Below, piece by piece: positions 46,960-60,403 of a stretch of DNA of 64,000 nucleotides. Position numbers and translations under genes: made by a program. Location of the stretch: positions 2,046,001 to 2,110,000 of the forward strand of contig NW_026515544.1 of assembly GCF_014898815.1 (NCBI RefSeq), in the 5' to 3' direction. Numbering within the stretch: the first letter of the stretch is position 1; each line of letters opens with the position of its first letter. This stretch comes from Panonychus citri (taxonomy: Eukaryota > Arthropoda > Arachnida > Trombidiformes > Tetranychidae). A model generated the notes under the pieces. That model saw nothing but the letters and a program-made list of their open reading frames with translations. It was not told the origin of the DNA and searched no databases.

Positions 46960-49900
46960 TTAATGTGATATATGGAAACCAGGGCTGTGTCTTGACCGTT
47001 GTCCACAATTACGGATTATGTATGGAAGGATAATCGCTAATCCAATCATACAACATCCAACAGCGTTAATTACAATTGTTGGCTCCTCGAACTCCTTGTA
47101 ATTGGGTTTACCCTCTTTACCACTGTAAAGGAAAAGGAAATAGAGAGAAACAAATTAGACAATTTGAAGAAAACAACATTTACTGACCAATCCATTTAAT
47201 CCAATCAACTGACCAGGACATAATTATAATCATCTAAATGTTAATATGAAAGGTACGAGTTAATTGTTTCTTAGTAAACCATTGAAATAGTCAATTCCCA
47301 CTTTTGACCTAATATATTTTATTGGAGGTTAATAATTAGAAGCTTGAATGTCCTTAACATTTTTATTGATTTAAATTTAGGTAAATTGTTACTGATCATC
47401 ATCATGATCAGCATGATGATGATGATGATGATCAAGAAAAGGTGAGTATTCAAGTGAGAGGCTTAAAAAAAATAAGGTAAGATTTTAATGGAAACCAGAA
47501 AATTGAGTTTACTATTAACTAGAAGTTGCCTGTTGGGATGAAGATGGAGGTGAAGATGAAGATGATGATGATGATGTTGGATGATAATGTTTGTATGTGA
47601 GAGGAGATTCTGATTGATCTAGTTTACTGATTATCATCACACTGAGTTCTGTCTCCCTCTTTCATTTTCAGGGTAAAATTAACGGTGAAAAATTGTTTCT
47701 CTTGCAACGATAACTTTTATGTATCTCTCTTAATCTTAATCATGATTGAATTTCCTTACGGCGATTGAATTGATTAGTTGAGAACAAAAAAAAAGAGATC
47801 AAATTAATTCTGAGGGTTTAATTTAGTTTCTTTTTCTTCATGGAGAGAGATTTTTAGTTCATCATCACTCTAACCCCTCCGGTCATTTATTAAAAACTGG
47901 ACTTTCAATCGTTTCTTATGATTCAATTTTCATCATGAACAAAAATCAGGTAAAGTTTCAACAAAACTCATTCTTATTGACCAAATGACCAATGACTTTG
48001 AAGATAACATTGAAAATAATTAGTTGATTGTGATTGTGATTATGGCGAAATGTTAATTGTTAATAGTTATTACTGTTACTTTATAATATCATTGGCTGAT
48101 CTTGACCTAATTGTTGATTTGATTTGATTTTTTTTCTCATCATACATTCAACTGTCTAATGGTTTTGATTGTTGATTAACTTGATTGTTGTTGTTTAAAT
48201 CAATAATTTAAACATTATACTTATTACAATCAACTAACAACATTGTTAACTAATCATTAATCAAGTATCATGAACTCAATTTGATTATTTTTATCATGAT
48301 CACAATTGAAAAAATTGTTGTTTATTGTTTATACTCATCATTAACATATCATAACAATTTAGTTTTAATTGACATGATTAATTGCTGATTGAAAGATTGT
48401 GTTAATTTAAACATGAGCTTTAATTGTAATCCAGGTTTACTTTTGTTTGTTAATCATTCTCATCAATCAATGTTGTTGATTGTTAATTGTTAATAGTATT
48501 ATGATGATGATGATGATGATCAATTTTAATCAATTCAACACCAATATTTGATTAAATTGTTAGCCTTTGATTGACATTATTAGCAAGTTACCCGCACGGT
48601 TAATTGTATTGTTAACAATTGATTAATTAATTTTGATCATCATCAATTGATTGCTATCGTAACCATAGCAACGTACACAGAAAATTTAATTTAATTGTTT
48701 GTAAAGATGGTTAATATTTAATCAATGATATTGGAGACAATTTAATTTAATTTTCCCCATTCTTGTTGTCATTAAAATTAATTGTAATTACAAATTACAA
48801 TCAGTTTTATATTATTACAAATATTAAGTCAAGGTTTTGATTATAACTTTGATTAGTTGTTGATTATTTGACTTCAAGGTTAATTGTTGTTTCTGTTAAA
48901 AGTTAATCATGTTGGTGATTCAATATAACTCCAATTAAGTGTAATTGTAATTGAAAAAAAAAATTGATGAGAGTCAAATAGATAAATTAAATTTGATTGA
49001 GACAATTAAGAAAATTGTTAATCATTGGAAAATTGGAAAGGCTTTTTAATTTTATTGGACAATTAACTAATTGTTACTCAATAAGAAATTGCAAAAAAAA
49101 ATTAACTTTCACATGAGAAACATAATTAAGTCTAAATCTCAGTCAATCATTAATTCAAATGGTTGATAATTAAATTTGATTGTTAATCAATTAGTTAATG
49201 AAAACCTTTTCTGGATCATTGATTTAACACATTCAACAATCAATTGATTAAGTTATCAACAATTTAACTCTGGCTGAATGATTAACATAGTTTTCTTAAT
49301 CACTGATTAGCATGTTTTCACTATCTCAACAATTAACTAATTGTTTGAACATGAAGAGAGAGGGAAATGTAAAAATTTAAATCAACCTACAACAATTAAG
49401 TTAATTGTGATGATGATCATTAGGTTTTCTTGACAACAATTTAAATGATAATAATAATTAAATGTTTTTAAACTAAACTATTTGATGATATTTAATTGTT
49501 GTCAGTTGATTAGTGAGTTAATTGTACTTTCAATTGATTGTTTAACCAAATCAAAAATCAAGGAACTGAATCAAATTTTTGCAAAAGTGAAGGCGGAAAT
49601 TAATTGTTTGTTGTTACTATTTAATTGTAATCAAAAATGATAACAACACCTTAATCACATACAAGGAGAGTTAACAATTAAAATAAAACAAAAAATACTT
49701 TAATCACAATTAAGAAACAATTTTAATCAAGGAAATGTATTAATCGGTTAAACAATTAAAGCAAAAACTAAAACCTTAGGACAATTAAATTAAAACCATT
49801 TCCAGATTAAAGTTAATCACGAATTAAGAATCAAATTAAATCAATCAGATTAAAAGATCAGCCTAATTAAATTAAACATTTCAACAATTAACAATATTAA

Positions 49901-50269
49901 ACTAATCATGAACAATTAAGATAATCATTGAGATGCAAACAAGAAAAAGTTTTTTCATTAAATTGTTATCGGGCAAAGTGAAAACAATCAAATCTATTAT
50001 TAATCATAATCGAAGCTTAATTAATAATGATGATTCAATCAACGACAATTAAATTTGATTGTAGACGATTTTTTGATGAATGGAAGTAAAAAATTGTTAC
50101 TTTAATTAACTAACTCACCGAAAACTGTAACAATTAAAGTAGGAAAAAGTTATTCAGTTGGTGACAATTTTTGCTTCAATAAATGTTGATTGTAACCAGA
50201 TCGTAATCAATTGTCAGGCCTAATTGTTAATACAATAATCAACCAACTATATCATCATCATCATCATCT

Positions 50270-50312
<43 letters not shown>

Positions 50313-53300
50313 TCGTTACTATTACAATGATCATTTTCCTCTTTCACTAATCATGATTATAATCATTTCTAAATGTAGGTCAGTTTTTACAGGATTAGAT
50401 GAAGATGATTATGATTATGATGATGATGAAAAAAAGATGAAGCTGAAAATTGGTAAATTTTTTTCCTCCATCATCTAATCATTGGAACGGTAAATTGTTC
50501 ACAATTGAGAGTTACAATTAACTCTAATCAAGCCAGGGCCCTGTTATCCTTACTAACCATTAATGTTAATTACCATTAGAATGATCAAAAACTTATCATT
50601 TGATCAATCAAGTTAACAATTAACTGTTTTTTTCCAGATCTCCATCAATTGTATATTATTATCATTATAATATTCAAACTTTTATCATGTTTTTAAATTG
50701 TTTATCTTAATTGTTACCTACTCATTTAAATTAACTTATTATGGTGAAAGTATTGAGTATAATTGTTATTCAAATTGTTGATCACTCTTTCTGTTTGTTT
50801 ATCTGTTGACAATTAAAGTTAATCATTACGGGAAAAAGTAACTACCGTTTACAATTACAATTACATTTGATTTGAATTTGATTGTTGTCATATTAACAGT
50901 TTTACCTTAAATTAAGTATATTACCAACAGCAACAATCAGCTAATCACTGAATCAACTGATTGATAGTCAACTGGATCATAAACAAATTGTTAACAGGTA
51001 ATCAATACAATTAATCATATTATTTGATCATATGTTTTGATGATATGCTTTGGGTGAGTAATTGATTTGATAATCAACCAACAATTAAATTTGATAGACA
51101 AAAAAAATCAAGGTTAACAATGAGCTTAATTTGATTAACTGGAAGTGATCGAGTTAAATTGTCGAGACCAATAACAATTTATCAAGTAAATTTTTTTTTC
51201 TATTATCACCACAATTAACTAAATTACACTTAAATCCAGTTATACAGAAACATGAAAATCATTAAATTGACAATCAACTAACAACAATTTGTTGATTTCT
51301 TTGGATTCAACAAAAAAAAATTTAACCATTAGAATCCTAATAGTTATCGTTAACCTGAAAACAATTTCAATTAACAATCATGATCACAATTAAATATCAT
51401 CAAGATGATGATCAACAAAGTATATTAACTAAATTAACATAATTATCAAATGTTAATTGTTAACAATCAAAAGTAACTCAGGAAGAAGTAAAAAAAACTT
51501 TTTCGCAAACTTTTTTTCTTTACCAACACAATCAAATTTGATTGTCAATTCGAAACTTTTTTCTTAAACAGTTGATTAACTGATTAATCATTACAATTAA
51601 CCTTTTTTTAGACCTTTCTCATTTACAATTAACTAACTAACAGCAATTAAGCAAGGTTAAACTCGCTGAAAAAAAAAGAAATCAAATTAAGTCCTTGATT
51701 GTTGGAGAAGCGAAAATTTTTTTCCCAGTTAAATTATTGTTCAACTGCGAGTTGGATAAATTTGTTTAACTAAATTGTTCACTATTTAAGTTAATTGTTG
51801 AGCTGTATTTTCATATATTTATAAATTTTCAAGGTTTTAACTATCATAAATTGTTGTTGATTTAACAGTGTTAAGTTAATTTTTAATTTCTCATGCAAAT
51901 CAACCTAAATTGTGGAAAAAATTTTCCTCAACAAGTAAAACCAATATAACTTTAAATACATTCAAATATTAACAAATATTATTAATTATCTCCAATTAAA
52001 ACAACAACAATTAACAAGTTCAATGTAATCAAAGTAGTGAAAAAAAAGCAAAACTTTGTGATTAGTTAATTTCGTTACAGTTTAAAATATAATTAACAGG
52101 CTTGGTCTTGTAACAATTAACAATCTCAACAAAGGTTTGGTTTGATTAACTTGATAATAAACAACATATAAGTATTATTATTATCAGGTAGCAATTCAAT
52201 TTATCTGACTGCTACTATTGAGAGTAATCAATGTAATCACAATTAAACGTTCAATTGTAATTAGCAATCAACTAAGGTACTAAATCCTTAACAAATCAAA
52301 TAGTAAATTGATTAACTAATATACAAATTAAGTTAATTGTAATCACCTTTTGATTGTTATTCTTGATTCTCTTGTGATTGTCAATTGGTTTGACTTTTAT
52401 TAGGTTGATACCTTGAGTATGATCAGTTGATTGGTGGATTAATTGTTTTCTTAGTATTGATTGTTGACAATTAAAGTTAATGAACTTACCTTAATCTTGA
52501 TCTTGCTACTTGAAGTAAACCAGAAATTGAAGCAATTACTGATAAACTGTAAATAATTAAGCCAAAAGTTACATGAGTTGGTAAGAGTCGAGCTCGGAAA
52601 TTGGCAGTTGCTTTATCACAGCAAAGTAGAATCAGGAATGATACAAATCCAGCAACAAACTGTTGACAATTAAGTGTAAAAAGTTTAGTTAAAGAAAAGT
52701 AAAATTAAATTAGTAACAATTAGAATGCACTTGGTATCTAAATCACAATTAAATGGTGAATGGTAATGAACTTCAACCGTTAACCTTCATGTTATCAGGC
52801 CTTTTAACACACAATCGATTGTGACAATTTAATTTCAATTGTAATCATCAACTGATTGTGTAATAGTAAATATTTAATTGCCATTAGATTAGAGTCTGAG
52901 TTGTTAATTAATTGTAATCAAATTGTGACCAGAAAAATATATTATTATTGTTCAAATTGTTGAACACAATTAAATCTGTAACTTGTCAACGCTTTTTTCT
53001 TGAACAAAGTAAATGACAAGCAATTAACTAATCACACTTTTTTTCTGGGTGATGATTGTTAATCATTATGGTTTAGAAATCATGTTTCTTTTCAAATTAT
53101 CAAATTAACTAATTGTTTTCCTTTAATTGTTGTGGTTTAATCAACATATCAAGTGAAAGTTTGTAACATAATCTATTCACAATATTATTATAATAATTAA
53201 TCATGATTGTAATGCTAATTTAGTGACAACAGTTAGTTAATCAGTTGATAAATTTTAGTTGCACACCTTAATTGTTTACCTAACTAAATCATTAATCGTA

Positions 53301-56300
53301 ACCAAATCATGATGTAGTTTAACAATCAAACCATAACTAAGAAAAGGAAACAAATTTCCATAATTAATTTTTCTAAATTCTAATTGTCACAATTAACCTT
53401 GTCTAGTGGCAGAAAAAAAAGGAAAACCCAACACAATTAGATAATTATTTCTCGAATTGATTAAGTTCAATGAATTACCAATTAACCAAACTAACGATCA
53501 AAACAATTGAAACACTCATTAGATTTTAAATATTTCCTGATTAAGGGAATGATTAATTTCCCTCCATTACGATTACCAATCGATTACCAATACCAATCGA
53601 GATATATAAAAAGTACCTTAATTGTGATCGTAATTTAAATTTACCTGTAATGCAAATAGCCCAATAGCAACCAAACCGACCCACGAATGGAGTGAGTAGA
53701 AATGTCTAATCGATGAGCCCGGGGGCATATTGTGTTGAGCCTGAATCGCGGCGACCATGCCAATCGTAATGGCCGATATTGAGCAGACAAAGATGATACA
53801 ATGGATAATCTTGACGTAAATCTTACGGCATCGATGGAGTAATTTATAAACCAACATGGCTGTCGATTGATTATCCAATTAATCATATTTAAATTGTCAC
53901 CAGTTAACAGTTGATTCAGTTTGTTTGCGATTTTCAAGGTTTCAAACAGAAAAATTATCACCAAATAGTCAAGTTATTAGACAATTTATTCCAGCAATCA
54001 GTCAATTATTAGAGTTATAGTGATGATGATGGTGGTGGTTAGTTAATTTTCAACAATCAGGAACCGGATTTAAGTCAAGGTGAAAATGCAAATGGCGATG
54101 AAGAGAAAGAGAGAAAAAAAAATTTCGAATTAAAAATTTTTCTTCAATTCAATTTATCCTTAACATTGAGATGAGAACCGGATAAACAGGGTTAACATGA
54201 TGATGATGAGGATGATTAAGATGAAGATGATTGTTATTGATTTTACAGTTAAGTACCATTCAATGTCAACTAATCTAAATTGCTTCCAGTTAATCAATTG
54301 CTATTAAGGTATTATTATCATTATTAATTAGGTTAGAGTTACAATTATAATTACAGATGAGGAAAATGAATTTTCATTGATTTAACATTGTAAATGTAAT
54401 TAAATTAATAGCGTTAATTGTTATACTAATAACTATGAAACTGTCTAGTTAATCATTAATCAGGTAAATTGATTTAATTGGGTCAAAACAACAAAGATTA
54501 ACAATCAAAAACAAAACTACTGCCACTTAAATTGTAGCGGTTTAAATTGTTTGTTGTCTTTGTTAAATTGTTTGATTGTTAACTTGTCAATGGTTAAATC
54601 AGCATTTGTATAATCAGATTGTTGATTGTAATCAATTTCCTGCCTTTTGATTACAATCAAAAACCTTGGCCTTTGATTGTTACCTGTCAGTTGTATTTTT
54701 TTAATCACACTAATTAACAATTTGTTTCCTATTTATGATTAATAATTTTGTAGCGTTTAACTTTTTTTTGCTTCGTTAACAAGATCATGATCAAAACTAA
54801 TTCACTTACAACAAACAATTAAAAAGTGAACAAATTTAATGATTTAATTGTAAATCACTTTAAATAGTTCACGATTAACATTATCAACAATCAACAGTGT
54901 TTTGTTAATTGTAATCAAAATAAACAATTGAATTGGGAAAAAAGTTTTCTAGTTAATAACTTTTTACTCAACTTCCATTGGGATTTTCAATAGTAAAAAT
55001 TTAATCACTGCTGATGAGATGAAACTGATTAAATTGCTTTTTACAACAATTAAACTTGATCTTCAAGGTTAACTAGTTTCTCATCTTAACAATTAACATC
55101 TTAACTAAATTGTTGAATATCAACTTACAATGAGATATTATCATTACCATTGAAAATTTATCATAATTAAACTCGTTGATTCAGTTTAAATTATAGCCCA
55201 CAATTAACAATGATCAAGGTGAAGGTTGATTAACATTTAACAAAAGGTAAGAAAATAGTTAATTTAAATGAATCAGGTTGATTACAATTAAGAGCCATTA
55301 CCATTGTTTAAAATATTTACTTGATCAGATACAAAATTTACTAATTGATAGTTTTCAAACTACTATTAAATTGTAACAATTAAACCAGTTGATTGGAACC
55401 TTGTTGTTAAGATTAACATATAATTGTAATATTATAATAATTGGACAACAAATTACAATACAGTTAATTGTGATTTCTATTAATACAATTAGATAATTGT
55501 GAAAGGATAAATATAACTACATGTATACCAAACTACCTATCAATTAATTGTAAATCAACAATCAATTGATACTTTTTGATTAGTTACACTACATTTCAAT
55601 ACGAAAGTAACACTTGATTGACAATATACAACAAACAATTTACTTGATTGTTAACAATCAACTGATTTGACCCAAAAATACAAACACTTGACCAGAAAAA
55701 GGTTATTAATAAGTTAACCATTGAATAGTGAAAATCTAATCAATTAACAAAGTTGAATATGCATTTAATTTTGTGTTAATTGTTTTCAAGTTAATTGTGA
55801 TGATTATGATGATGATGATTGAGAAAAAAAAATCAGCTGAAAGTTTTCAATGGAAGAGTAAATTTGATCAACTTGATTACGGAAATAATAATATTGAATT
55901 TTCATCCTCACTGATTATTGAACTTCCCTTAAATTGTTGCAATGTTTTTTTTTGCCCTAACAAACACTATTAGTTAATCAATGAGTTAATTGTTTGGTCA
56001 AACAATCAGTAGAAGTGGAAAAAGTTCCAAATCCCAGAAATAAAGTTATTACAATCAAAAGCAAATAGGAAGATGTGATAATTACAGTAACAATTAGAAG
56101 CTAATTTTTGATTGATTGTGAACTTTACCTTGTCCGTTGAGGAAAACAAATCCGATTATCATTAGAATTGCGTGTAAATTAAACTGTTCATTTCGATTTT
56201 TGGACCATGCGAATCCAGTGTCATGCCACATTACCCAATAGACGAAAAGAGAAACCGAACCAAAGAGTAAAAGTTCAGAGATTGTGAATAAAACACCGAA

Positions 56301-56345
56301 AAAGAATCGGCCTCCGGACGAAGTTGATGTCGATGGTCCGTCCAT
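46960..56345 (-). CDS. cytochrome b561 (ascorbate-dependent transmembrane electron transporter)
   Basis: Four exons: 56345-56129, 53859-53645, 52659-52490 and 47122-46960 (phases 1, 0, 2), 254 residues. Six membrane helices are expected: about 14-38, 55-72, 88-110, 127-158, 172-193 and 217-238. The four heme-b ligand histidines are visible as H58 (FNLHAI), H92 (KIIHC), H130 (YSLHSW) and H173 (LPTHV), and the family motif GFVFLNGQA is present. CYB561 proteins move electrons from cytosolic ascorbate across the membrane to regenerate luminal ascorbate or reduce iron; members sit in secretory vesicles, lysosomes or the plasma membrane. Which paralogue (CYB561, CYBRD1, CYB561A3) is not decided by the sequence. 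The C-terminal 50 residues are short and polar. Introns are long for this window (2269, 985 and 5367 bases). Start ATG 56345 (MDGPSTSTS) is the first in frame. Confidence 0.93.
47123..52489 (-). other. 5.4-kb intron 3 of cytochrome b561
   Basis: The longest intron in the window, almost entirely AACAATTAA/TTAATTGTT and TGATTGT words, with (GAT)n at 47417-47432 and 48502-48520 and (TC)n at 50276-50309. I looked for nested genes on both strands and found none. Confidence 0.7.
50276..50309. repeat. (TC)n microsatellite, about 34 bp
   Basis: Uninterrupted TC dinucleotide inside b561 intron 3. Confidence 0.9.
52660..53644 (-). other. intron 2 of cytochrome b561
   Basis: 985 bases of AT-rich sequence between the exons encoding ...GLFALQ and FVAGF.... 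No coding content seen. Confidence 0.75.
53860..56128 (-). other. intron 1 of cytochrome b561
   Basis: 2269 bases. A 67-codon minus-strand frame at 54517-54720 has no domain, no splice support and contains repeated ATTGTAATCAA-type words, so I treat it as chance. (GAT)n near 54021-54035 and 54199-54212. Confidence 0.7.
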
Positions 56346-59300
56346 TTTATATACTTTGATCTTTTTCCAAAAACTTGGTGAGAAAAATATTCGAAAATTT
56401 GATGGATAAAAATTCCTGGGGTCACTTTTCCGTTTCGATAACTTTAACTATCCGATAATAATAAATATCCAAATGAGAAATGGTAACTTTTAATTTCGTA
56501 AGTGATGTTGATTAAGTTCACTGATTATCATGTTAATAGTTTTAAACCAAGTTGCAAGTTAAACAAAATAAACAAGTTGATTAAGTTAATTAATTTGTTT
56601 TTTCTCTGTTGATCACATGAAACTAACTAATTATGATGATGGTTAATTATGATTAAAGAAGAAGAAGAAGAAAAAAAAGAAAGTTAATATTCAGATTCGT
56701 TAGTTTAATTTTCTTGGTTAACGTTGATTCTTACTCGTTGGTAACTAAAGTGAGTGTAGGTTTAAGGGAGAGAAATGTTGATGATGATGATTAGAGTGGC
56801 AAACTTGATTGACAAGTAAATGGAAAGAGGAAGAGAGTGAGATGATGATGATGATGATGGAGAAAAAGAAGAAAAAAAAACAATGTTGTTTTTATTTAGA
56901 AGAGAATTTTTTGTTCGTCCATTTCAATTTTTCTTCGCTTTTTGTGTCCATTAACTCAATTCGAATATCAACTTTCGTTATTATTATAATTCTAAGAATC
57001 TTTCATCTAATTGTAAAAAATAATTTCTATTCTAATGTTGTTAATTGTTTATAATCAAAAGAGAGAAAGAAAAAAAAAATTAACCGAAATTTGGAATTTA
57101 AGCAGCGCCGTCTATCGAGAAAAGAGATAAGTTTTCGTTAGAAACTTTTTTCTTTTTAAAGTCTTTCATTTTCTCTCTCTTTTTTTTAAATTATATTCTT
57201 TTCATCATTTATCGTTTTCCTCTTTTACCTTTTCATCTTGTCCCTATTTCGGATCTTCATCTTCTCTCATCTCTACTCATTCCTTTTCAGCTCATTCGAA
57301 CTTTTTTTTTCTCTTTCTTTTTCCTCCCCCATGAAGATCCAACGATGCTTGATAGATAATATCGATAATCTCAGTTACCTGATTATCATCATCATCTCTC
57401 AACTCATCTACTCATCTATTCATAATCTCTTAAACTCTCAGAAAAATCATCATGAATAATTCATAACAATTAACGAAATTAGTAAAAGTTAAGAAATTCA
57501 ATCATGACTGTCCTACAAATGGACATGATAATAAATTAACTAACTAATTATCATCAATCAAATGACACTGAAATCAAAGTAAATCAGTTAAATAATTTGT
57601 GAGGGAGTAAAACAAATTAAGTAATCAAATTAAGTTAACAAAGTTAATCATTGTTACTGATTAACATTTGACACTATCAATGGTAAATATGTAGTTAACC
57701 AAAGTGATTAAATGTAACCATAACCATTTACGGTTATTAAGATAATCTGTTAATCGTGGTTTAATCAAATTTAAATGAGCAATTAAACTCAAATTAACCA
57801 GCAAATCATCATGATCATGGTAATAGGGAAAAAATTCAATCAGTTGATTGTTGTAACGTTTGTATTGATAATAACATAATAGTGGCCTGATGTTTATCAT
57901 CATCATCATCATCATCTTTGACAACAACAATCAAAACATGTTACAATTTATTAATTGTCAAATTTTGATTAATTGTAAAAGTTACAAATCAAATAAACAC
58001 AACAAAAGGTTCAATCAAAGTCAAGACACTGATTATTTAAACATCAAACAATCACAATGATCAAGTTAAATTGTCACAATTTTATCGTTATCATCACCAT
58101 GATGATCATCTTAATCAATTGCTGAATGGTTGATGATAATGATGATGATGATGATGATGATGGTGATATTAATGAGATAATATATTGAACCCTTACAATG
58201 AGAATGAACTTTCAATTAACTCTAATTGAACCTAATCAGTCCAATTAAAGTGATTCTTTCTTTCCACCATCCGAATCAACTGTAAACAATTAATGAATAG
58301 CAATTATCATCAACGATGATGATGATGTTACTCGTAATACTTGATGATGATGATGAAGATGATGATGATAATGATGATGGTGATGATGGTGAATGACATG
58401 GAACAAGAAAAAAGTTTCAAAAGAAAAAAAAATTTCTTTTTCCATAAAGGAAAAGTTCTTGAAGGTGTGTATTATATTTACGTTGATTGTTGTTAATTGT
58501 TAATTGTTTCTCAGTGTTTTTAGTTAGTTTAAATTCATTCATTATTAATTTAATTGTTTACCCGTTGATTATTATTGTTAATTGAACCTCTGATATTCAA
58601 ATAATTAACATGATCAGTTAAACATGATGATAATTTTCACTCATTGTTTAAACATATAAACAATTTTAATTTACAATTAGCTGATTACAATTGGCAATTG
58701 AAAACTATTTCAATAATTGTTGCTAATTGTTGAAACTTTGACCATTCATTTACATTATTTAGTCGACAACAATTTAAAGATTATCATTTATTACAATCGT
58801 AATCAGTTAATTTGTTTTCCTAATTTTCTGTCATTAAATCATTCACTTTTATTCAACAATTAAATCAACTGTTATAATGTTAATTGTTTCATTTCAATTT
58901 ATATATATAATCAAAAATCTAATCAAATTGCGTAAAAAAAGTTGACCTCCGATTAAAGTTGATTAGTGTACAATTAACAATCAGAATAATCAATTCGACG
59001 AGAAGAAAAAAAAAACAATTAGAACTTTTTTTTCTAATTAAATATAAATTTACTTTGTTAGTTTATTCGAGTTTGTTTTTTACATTGTTCGAGGCTATTA
59101 GAACTTCGAGAAAAATGTTCGATACATATTGTTTATACTGAGTTCGAGGTTTTTGAAATAGCAATTAGTTAAATTGTTAATACGTTTGTGTGTTTGTTTT
59201 TCAATTAGTTATAAATAAAATTAAGATACTTATTAATTTCAAACCAATAATTTTGACGGAAATTGTCAAAACAATAATTAACAGTTACAATTAAATTAGT

Positions 59301-60403
59301 TACAGTTTTTTGTTATTGCAATTTAGAAAACAATTTATGTCTGTTAATCATTTATTGTTGTCGTAATTAAGATGACCAATAAAATTGTATTGGTTGATTG
59401 GTGAAGTTTTTCTTTCTGTATTTAGGATGATTAAATTGTTGGTAAATATTAATAATGAAGTGGATCGAGAGTTGATCTGTTTGCAATGGTCAATCAGGTT
59501 GACCATTGTTACTGATGGTTATTGAGCTTGTTGGTTTTGTTTACATGGTAGAAAAGTTTTGGTGAAGTCAAATCATACCCACAGGATTTGCTGCCTCTCA
59601 TGGGAGGGTCAGGGTGGTGAGTGTGATTTCAGAGGGTGGGAGAGGTTTTTATGGTCATAAGGAGAGGGAGAGAGTGAGAAATTGTTGAGCGAGAGATTTG
59701 GGATTGAGGGAATTGGTGGAATTTGTGATTAAATTGATCGTTGGGAATTAATTGTGATTAGTTGTGGTGGGAATTGGAGAGATAAAGGGTTAGAGAGGGA
59801 CGAAAACACCCCCAGATGATCCTCTTTTCCTGCCACGAAAGTTTATCATCCAGGGTAACTTGATGATCGAGTTTCCATTGATTTTGATTATCCGTCAATT
59901 CTGCCACAATTTACGACGAATTGGAAACTTAATGTCAATCATCAAGTTAGTTTCATGTTCTCGATCACTGTGGGTTACATTTGTACTTCGAGAAGGTACA
60001 ACGAATCCGATTTTTTTCTCTCTGGTTGAGAAAATTTCAAGATGGAGAAGAACAAATTTTTACCGAATCTGGGCCAAAGTCTTGGATTTAAAGTGCAGCG
60101 ATAATAAGAAAGAAAAATTAAAAGTTCGATATGTTCGATATGGTCAAGGAGCTATTATATATAAAATGTAGGTGGAGAAATCGTAAAAATAATAAAGGTT
60201 GAAGGTTAAGTGTGTGAGTGAATTTGTGTCAATGGAGTGGGAAAAAAAGTAAATCAACTCTAAGTGGACTAAAAGAAAACAAATTAACGAAACTGAAAAG
60301 TGATCCTAAGACTTTGACCCTAAAAGAGTAAAAACGAAACGCGAGTTCTTCGTGATTCACCGGATTGTTGTGGTTTGGCCCTTCGAGAGCCGATCCCTAA
60401 TTG
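56346..60403. other. intergenic region between cytochrome b561 and alpha-catulin
   Basis: The left end is the b561 promoter/5' UTR side (genes are tandem on the minus strand). It contains GATAGACGGCGCTGC at 57103-57117 (minus strand), (CATCAT)n at 57897-57916 and (GAT)n at 58140-58163. A non-repetitive 103-codon plus-strand frame at 59860-60171 has no recognisable domain and is discussed as a finding, not called as a gene. Confidence 0.45.
58140..58163. repeat. (GAT)n microsatellite
   Basis: About eight GAT triplets, followed 180 bases later by a second cluster (58342-58392). Confidence 0.85.

Noticed and set aside
54517..54720. 67-codon minus-strand frame in b561 intron 1
   Set aside because: No domain, and built from the common intron words; b561 exons on both sides join in phase without it.
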